Shown here: positions 44,347 through 48,891 of the stretch, one piece after another | How positions within the stretch are numbered: position 1 is the first letter of the stretch | Layout: each line of letters begins with the position of its first letter | Assembly: GCA_014239365.1 (NCBI GenBank) | Contig: JAAZZB010000046.1 | Span: forward strand, 1 to 48,891 | From: Verrucomicrobiia bacterium | Lineage (GTDB): Bacteria > Verrucomicrobiota > Verrucomicrobiia > Limisphaerales > UBA1100 | Length of the DNA: 48,891 nucleotides | Direction of reading: 5' to 3' | The notes under the pieces: model-generated | What the model saw: the letters and a program-made list of their open reading frames with translations, nothing else | Databases searched by the model: none | What the model was told of the DNA's origin: nothing | Made by a program: the position numbers and the translations under genes

Positions 44347-45525
44347 ATGAAAACTCCCATCCTGCAACTCCGCGCGGGTGAGGCCAATCGCGTGCGATCA
44401 GGTCACCCGTGGATTTACCGACGCTCACTTCAACGCTTCGACACGCCGCCGCCCGATGGCGCGTGGGTGGAGGTGGTTGATCAGCGGCAACGCTTTCTCG
44501 GGCGCGGCTTCTGGCATAACACCTCAAAAATTGCTGTACGGTTGATGACTCATCAACGCGATGAACCGGATGCGGTTTTTTGGCGGCGAAAAATTCAGGC
44601 GGCCATTACCCATCGGAAACAGGTGATGCCGAATGCCACTTCACTGCGCCTCATCAGTTCCGAAGCCGATGGATTGAGCGGCTTGATCGTGGATCGTTAT
44701 GAGAACACGTTGGTTTTGCAAATCACTGCGGCGGGGATGGAGCAACATCGCCCATTAATTCTTGCGGCGTTGAACGATTTTGCGGAGCCGGATTGCATTG
44801 TGGAACGCAACGATGTGCGCGCGCGCGAATTCGAAGGCTTAACGCAAAGCAAAGGCGTCCTTCACGGCGAATTAGCGAAACCGATGGACACACAACTGGG
44901 CGGGTTGACTTTCGCGATGGATTTATTGGAAGGCCACAAGACCGGCGGGTATCTCGATCAGCAAGTCAACCACACTCGTGTTGCGGCGCACTGCGAAGGC
45001 AAGCGCGTGCTCGATTGTTTTACGTTTCAAGGCGGGTTCGCCCTACACGCGGCGAAGGCCGGCGCAAGTGAAGTGCTCGGGCTCGATCAATCCGACGAAG
45101 CCGTGGCCCAAGCACGCACGAATGCAACGTCGAATCATCTGGAGGCAAGTTTTGAGTCGGCTAATGTCTTTGATTGGTTGAAACAGAATTCCGGCAAAGA
45201 AGCGCGTGAATTTGATGTGGTAATTCTGGATCCACCTTCATTCACCCGCAACCGTGCTTCGGTGCCGGATGCTTTGCGCGGTTACAAAGAAATCCACTTG
45301 CGCGCGCTGCGGTTGCTGCCGCCGGGCGGGTTGCTCGCCACCTTTTGCTGCTCGCATCACGTGGATGACGATTTATTCTTAGATACCATTCTCAACGCGG
45401 CCGCTGATGCGCGGCGGGTGTTACGGTTAAAGGAAACATATCGTCAATCGCCCGATCACCCAATTATCCCGGCGATACGCGAAACGGAATATCTAAAAGG
45501 ATTTTTACTGGAAGTACTGCCTTAG
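44347..45525 (+). CDS. RlmI-like 23S rRNA cytosine-C5 methyltransferase (PUA plus SAM domain)
   Basis: 392 residues from the ATG at 44347 (MKTPILQLRAGEANRVRSGH); upstream sequence in frame lies inside the previous gene. The PUA domain occupies about 1-75 (RSGHPWIYRRSL), a central RlmI-type EEHEE domain follows, then a Rossmann methyltransferase. SAM motif VLDCFTFQGGFALHAAKAGA; catalytic region VVILDPPSFTRN and the Cys-containing LATFCCSHHV. It probably methylates a 23S rRNA cytosine, though the target base is not provable here. It is convergent with rnd, with overlapping stop codons (45522-45525). Confidence 0.9.
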   Translation: MKTPILQLRAGEANRVRSGHPWIYRRSLQRFDTPPPDGAWVEVVDQRQRFLGRGFWHNTSKIAVRLMTHQRDEPDAVFWRRKIQAAITHRKQVMPNATSLRLISSEADGLSGLIVDRYENTLVLQITAAGMEQHRPLILAALNDFAEPDCIVERNDVRAREFEGLTQSKGVLHGELAKPMDTQLGGLTFAMDLLEGHKTGGYLDQQVNHTRVAAHCEGKRVLDCFTFQGGFALHAAKAGASEVLGLDQSDEAVAQARTNATSNHLEASFESANVFDWLKQNSGKEAREFDVVILDPPSFTRNRASVPDALRGYKEIHLRALRLLPPGGLLATFCCSHHVDDDLFLDTILNAAADARRVLRLKETYRQSPDHPIIPAIRETEYLKGFLLEVLP

Positions 45526-46586
45526 CTAACCCCAAGCAGAGCGCGCTGCCACGGAAGGACTTCATCGAAAATGCCATCCGCCTCGCATGAAAGGCGCACA
45601 AGCGTGGCGCGACTGGCGATCAGCGTGGGGTCGATGCCCAGCTCGCCCGCTTCGCGATCGCGATGCGTTTGCAATTCGCCAAAGCGTTTTTTCTGTGCGG
45701 GCGAGATATGTTTGCGCGGCGGTGATTTGTGAATGGCAGGCAATTCTTCCTCGGGCAATTCCTGCGCGCGCTTGACGAGGCGCTGAATGTTTTGCTTGCG
45801 ATGATCAGGCATACGCCGGGGCAGTAGATTCGAGAACGACTTGTCGCGCGCGGCTAGTTCGGCAACATCGCGCATCGTATCGGGCGAGAGCACAAAGAAA
45901 GGCGGCCGATTGCGTTTGCGCGCCTCGTTCTCGCGCCAATACCACAGCTCGCGCATCACAGCCAAGGCACGCGGTTGCATTCGGGCACTGCCTTTGAGGC
46001 GCCATTCTTTCTCGGTATCCGGCGGCGGATTCACGGCGTTGTCGGTGATTTGGCGTTCGCATTCCTGCCGATGCCATTCCTCACGATCGCGCGCGCGCAA
46101 GTCTTCGCGCAGGGCATCCACCACGGCCTTGAGATGCCGCGTGTCGTTGCGAGCATACTCTTCCATTTTGGGCGTTAAAGGGCGGCGCGCCCAGTTGGCT
46201 TTTTGCGATGACTTCTCCAATTCCACGCCGATGATTTCCTTTACCAAATGCACGAGGCCAAACTGAGTGCGACCGGTAAGACGGGCGGCAAGCATGGTGT
46301 CGAAAATTTTCCGGGGCGTATAATCGTGGCCACGCTTGAAAAGCCGTATGTCATAATCCGCGCCGTGCATTAGGATTTCGTGTTGATCGAAAGCATCCCA
46401 AAGTGGTTTCAGATCAATATCCGCCAGTGGATCAATCAAGTCGTCACTGCCGGGAATGCTCACCTGAACCAGACAAAGCTTCTCCGGATACGCGTGCAAA
46501 CTGTCCGCCTCGGTATCCATAGCCAACCACTCCGCCCCGCGCAAAGCGGGCAAGAGCGCCTGAAGTTGATCGTTGCGATTTATCAC
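45522..46586 (-). CDS. rnd: Ribonuclease D
   Basis: 354 residues with a GTG start at 46586. DEDD exonuclease: Exo I AMDTEADSL, Exo II HGADYDIRLF, Exo III YARNDTRHL (Tyr-x3-Asp, the DEDDy subclass). An HRDC-like helical domain follows (about 205-300). It trims 3' ends of tRNA precursors and other small RNAs. The tail (LRLSCEADGIFDEVLPWQRA) completes the second HRDC region. It is transcribed alone, with 127 bp to the divergent lipoprotein gene. Confidence 0.93.
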   Translation of the reverse strand: MINRNDQLQALLPALRGAEWLAMDTEADSLHAYPEKLCLVQVSIPGSDDLIDPLADIDLKPLWDAFDQHEILMHGADYDIRLFKRGHDYTPRKIFDTMLAARLTGRTQFGLVHLVKEIIGVELEKSSQKANWARRPLTPKMEEYARNDTRHLKAVVDALREDLRARDREEWHRQECERQITDNAVNPPPDTEKEWRLKGSARMQPRALAVMRELWYWRENEARKRNRPPFFVLSPDTMRDVAELAARDKSFSNLLPRRMPDHRKQNIQRLVKRAQELPEEELPAIHKSPPRKHISPAQKKRFGELQTHRDREAGELGIDPTLIASRATLVRLSCEADGIFDEVLPWQRALLGVS

Positions 46587-46713
46587 GCGGCGGCGAGTAA
46601 AGCCTATGCGAGGCCCCTTCGTCGAGCTTGGCCTTCGGTTGCCGCAATGTGTTACTCACATTTGTGAACGTTGAGAGCTTGCGGACTGGGTGCAATGGCG
46701 GTAGATTTTGCGC

Positions 46714-47295
46714 ATGAGGAAACTCTACCTAACTGCGGCACTGGCCGCGATGACACTATTGCCGGCTTGTTCTGATAAGGCGCCGTCCAACGAAGAGAAA
46801 CCTGCCGAAAATGAAATGGCGGTGGATGAGGAGTTTGATGGCAAATACATTCGCACGGTAAAGAACCACCATTACGTTGCCAAATCAGCTCACGGTCGGG
46901 CGGTCTGGTATTATCCCAGCGGCAAGAAAAGAACCGCTCGCACTTTTCGCTACGGCAAGCTCGAGGGGCCGATGGTGATGTGGCACGAGAATGGTATGAA
47001 AAAATATGCGGTTCATTACGCAGCCAATTTGAAAACCGGCAAGGCGATGGGCTGGTACGATGACGGCAAAGCGATGTTTGTCATCGGATATGAACAGGGC
47101 CGAAGATCTGGCAAAGAAACTTGGTTTTGGAAAGATGGTACCTCCAAAAAACGCGAATGCGAATGGTACCGAGGCCGGATGACCAGCGAACGTGCGTGGG
47201 CCGAGGACGGCAAAGAAATTAAAATTCCTTCGACTCGTCCAGGCGGGCCGATTCGCCAACCCTCCACCACCAAGGGCAGCTCGCCCGCAAAATAA
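46714..47295 (+). CDS. Lipoprotein with YwqK/MORN-like repeats (first of two)
   Basis: 193 residues from the ATG at 46714 (a TTG six bases earlier is also in frame). Lipobox LPAC gives Cys19. The mature part carries four to five approximately 22-residue repeats with the G.....WY..G.K pattern (VWYYPSGKKRTARTFRYGKL, MWHENGMKKYAVHY, GWYDDGKAMFVIGY, FWKDGTSKKREC). Family name YwqK refers to toxin-antitoxin association in Bacillus. No toxin gene is adjacent here, so that function is not implied. A Pro/Ser/Thr-rich tail follows. The second copy begins 6 bp downstream. Confidence 0.82.
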   Translation: MRKLYLTAALAAMTLLPACSDKAPSNEEKPAENEMAVDEEFDGKYIRTVKNHHYVAKSAHGRAVWYYPSGKKRTARTFRYGKLEGPMVMWHENGMKKYAVHYAANLKTGKAMGWYDDGKAMFVIGYEQGRRSGKETWFWKDGTSKKRECEWYRGRMTSERAWAEDGKEIKIPSTRPGGPIRQPSTTKGSSPAK

Positions 47296-47301
47296 CCTCC
47301 A

Positions 47302-48522
47302 ATGCACCGCTCCGCTTTATGGCTGTTCACCGCCGGATTGGCTGGATTGACTGGCGGTTGCGGGAAAGATTCCACGCCTTTGGGTGCAGATCCTGGCGCC
47401 CCGTCTGCTTCCATTCCGGAGGGTCAGGCCAATGCAAAAACAACTCCGGATCAATTACTTTCCAGTCAAGGGGCACTTTATCTAAAAGAATCAAACGCTT
47501 TGTTTACCGGTGTTTTGGTGGACAACTGGGATGCCGACAAGGGTGGGAAACAAAAGTTTCAGTGCGACTATTCGGAAGGCCAAAAGCACGGAGTCGAAAT
47601 GCGCTGGTACGCGAGCGGGCAGCGAAGTGTCCGCACGGAATTTCTGAAGGGTATACAAAACGGCACGCGCCACGAATGGCACGTGAATGGTACGCAAAAA
47701 GCGCTCACCGTTTTTGTGAATGGCCAGCCCGAGGGAGAGGCCAAGGGCTGGCACGATAATGGCAAGCAGGCGTTCCACGCGGCTTATACGAATGGTCTGC
47801 CGGCCGGCCCAGTGGAAAGTTGGTGGAAAAACGGGAACCGCGCAAGCTACCTCGCCCACGTCAATGGCAAGCCCAGCGGAGCCGAAGTGAAATGGTTTCC
47901 CAATGGCCGCACCAATACAGTTACCTGGTTTCAAGCTGGAAAGAAAAACGGCAGCTCCATCACGTGGTATTCCACAGGGCAAAAACAAATGGAGCTGAGG
48001 TTCGTTCAAGGGAAAGCGGATGGGCCAGTTTCTGAGTGGTATAAAACCGGCCTTAAAATGAGCGTTACCCAATACCTCAAAGGGGAAATGCACGGGCTTG
48101 GCCAAGGATGGTATCCGGATGGGAAATTACTTTGGCGCGGACTCTGGGACAATGACAAACGAGACAAGGTTCACGTCAGTTACTATCCCTCGGGCCGACC
48201 CAAAATGGAGGTGGAATATCGCCGGGGAGTTGTTCTAAAAAAATTCAAGTACAACGAACTGGGGCAAGTGGTGGAAAAAATGATTGTTCCCCCCGGGCGC
48301 ACACGGCAATGGAATCTCGAAGAGTTAAAAGCAACTTATCTAGCGAAACCTCAAGCCGTGATTCAAGCGGGCTTTGGCAAGCCGAACCGAGTGGAAGGGG
48401 AAACTTGGGTTTATACTGGAATGGAAATTTTAGGAATGCGTGAAAATGAGAATATTAAGACTGTTCTCCGAGTCACATTCAAAAATGGGTTAGCGCTAAT
48501 ATTCAGCGCTTCGGACAAATAA
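47302..48522 (+). CDS. Lipoprotein with YwqK/MORN-like repeats (second, longer copy)
   Basis: 406 residues. Lipobox LTGGC gives Cys20. About ten repeats run from residue 90 to 320 (EMRWYASGQRSVRTEFLKGI, EWHVNGTQKALTVFVNGQPE, GWYPDGKLLWRGLWDNDKRD, SYYPSGRPKMEVEYRRG). The C-terminal 75 residues lack repeats and form a separate region (AVIQAGFGKPNRVEGETWVY) resembling SmpA/OmlA-like or BamE-like folds only loosely. Such repeats form elongated beta-sheet surfaces. Its closeness in repeat style to the upstream gene suggests duplication. It is probably co-transcribed with that gene. Confidence 0.85.
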   Translation: MHRSALWLFTAGLAGLTGGCGKDSTPLGADPGAPSASIPEGQANAKTTPDQLLSSQGALYLKESNALFTGVLVDNWDADKGGKQKFQCDYSEGQKHGVEMRWYASGQRSVRTEFLKGIQNGTRHEWHVNGTQKALTVFVNGQPEGEAKGWHDNGKQAFHAAYTNGLPAGPVESWWKNGNRASYLAHVNGKPSGAEVKWFPNGRTNTVTWFQAGKKNGSSITWYSTGQKQMELRFVQGKADGPVSEWYKTGLKMSVTQYLKGEMHGLGQGWYPDGKLLWRGLWDNDKRDKVHVSYYPSGRPKMEVEYRRGVVLKKFKYNELGQVVEKMIVPPGRTRQWNLEELKATYLAKPQAVIQAGFGKPNRVEGETWVYTGMEILGMRENENIKTVLRVTFKNGLALIFSASDK

Positions 48523-48536
48523 AGCCGATCGGCTTT
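48521..48536. terminator. Symmetrical hairpin between convergent genes
   Basis: AAAGCCGATCGGCTTT is a perfect 16-bp palindrome (6-bp stem, GATC loop), starting at the stop codon of the plus-strand lipoprotein and just past the stop of the minus-strand repeat gene. The U-tract is only three bases either way, so it would be a weak bidirectional terminator. Confidence 0.45.
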
Positions 48537-48543
48537 CCTGAAG

Positions 48544-48891
48544 CTACCTTGGTAAGGGCCCCTCGCCTTCGCCGCCCTCACCTGCGTGCTCGCCTGTGCC
48601 GACGCCGCCTTCACCACGGAAGCCGCCCTCTACTTCACCAAAGCCACCTTCGCCGCCGCCCATCTCTTCACCAAAGCCACCTTCTCCCATTCCGCCACCC
48701 ATCTCTTCACCAAATCCACCTTCGCCCATTCCGCCACCCATCTCTTCGCCAAATCCACCTTCACCCATTTCGCCTTCGCCAAATCCTTCTTCTCCCATAC
48801 CGCCTTCGCCGAAGCCGCCCTCACCAAATCCACCTTCACCCATTTCGCCTTCGCCAAATCCTTCTTCTCCCATACCGCCTTCGCCGAAGCC
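48544..48891 (-). CDS. Gly/Glu-rich tandem-repeat protein, C-terminal part (cut by window edge)
   Basis: The frame is open from the window edge to the TAG at 48544. It reads as repeats of GFGE, GMGE and GEMGEG. DNA shows a near-exact 75-bp repeat (48751-48825, then 48826 to the edge) and shorter 39-bp units ([13 protein letters not shown]) between about 48660 and 48750. The last 30 residues ([16 protein letters not shown]) are less regular. Composition is extremely low-complexity with Met, Phe, Gly and Glu. The choice of this frame rests on the clean repeat and the stop; another frame yields a Lys/Val/Ala-rich alternative, which I consider a shadow. Start, localisation and function are outside the window. 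Confidence 0.6.
   Translation of the reverse strand, partial: GFGEGGMGEEGFGEGEMGEGGFGEGGFGEGGMGEEGFGEGEMGEGGFGEEMGGGMGEGGFGEEMGGGMGEGGFGEEMGGGEGGFGEVEGGFRGEGGVGTGEHAGEGGEGEGPLPR

Noticed and set aside
46714..48522. Toxin-antitoxin system from the YwqK name
   Set aside because: Both proteins are lipoproteins with MORN-like repeats, and no toxin-like gene lies beside them. The family label alone is not evidence.
48600..48891. CRISPR array or intergenic satellite
   Set aside because: Repeats are contiguous with no unique spacers, and they maintain an open frame with codon-sized periods (75 and 39 bp). They are coding repeats.

Overview
The window is a gene-dense stretch of a bacterial chromosome, moderately GC-rich and almost entirely housekeeping in content. 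The gene set (non-mevalonate isoprenoid synthesis, lipoproteins, an RND pump with an outer-membrane channel, a Tat-exported MsrP) points to a Gram-negative cell envelope. The single-polypeptide SecD-SecF, the queuine/Sec gene order and the small ultra-basic protein suggest a member of the PVC group, most likely Verrucomicrobiota. That placement is inference from gene content and was not tested with a marker search. No rRNA, tRNA, CRISPR array, transposase, prophage or attachment site was seen.

Layout. 1-6277 (minus): the N-terminal 927 codons of smc, a WYL-domain regulator, rho and cysK. 6278-7778: about 1.5 kb with no credible protein gene. It holds a cysK leader with a tandem repeat and an inverted repeat, then a candidate stand-alone, very hairpin-rich RNA of about 1.07 kb on the minus strand, bounded by intrinsic terminators. 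I could not match this RNA to any family I know, and it is the main discovery candidate. 7779-7874: a 31-residue, 45% Lys/Arg protein gene. 7928-10770 (plus): a secreted protein or lipoprotein, an M23 peptidase lipoprotein and an aspartate aminotransferase. 10773-23585 (minus): eleven tightly packed genes reading FAH-family hydrolase, proS, tgt, yajC, secDF, terC, a small membrane protein, recJ, ispD, ctp, tsaD. They join tRNA metabolism, protein export, DNA repair and isoprenoid synthesis.

23677-25068 (plus): a secreted subtilase with an unusual N-terminal domain. 25065-27665 (minus): folB, a HAD protein and an MFS transporter carrying a lipoyl-like insertion. 27720-34216 (minus): a four-gene efflux operon (TetR repressor, outer-membrane channel, adaptor, RND pump) with a PsrA-like operator just upstream. 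34397-39662 (minus): msrP, bifunctional NAD(P)HX repair enzyme, a proline-rich membrane protein of unknown function, an adenylate-kinase-like gene and fmt. 39746-45525 (plus): nadC, birA, coaX, trpA, a mannose-1-phosphate guanylyltransferase and an RlmI-type methyltransferase, overlapping or separated by a few bases. 45522-46586 (minus): ribonuclease D. 46714-48522 (plus): two adjacent YwqK/MORN-type lipoproteins. 48544-end (minus): the C-terminal part of a Gly/Glu-rich tandem-repeat protein running off the window.

Most genes sit in short-spaced or overlapping (ATGA, TAATG, TGATG) co-directional runs, so translational coupling and operonic transcription are likely throughout. Functions were assigned by reading motifs by eye; no database search was possible.
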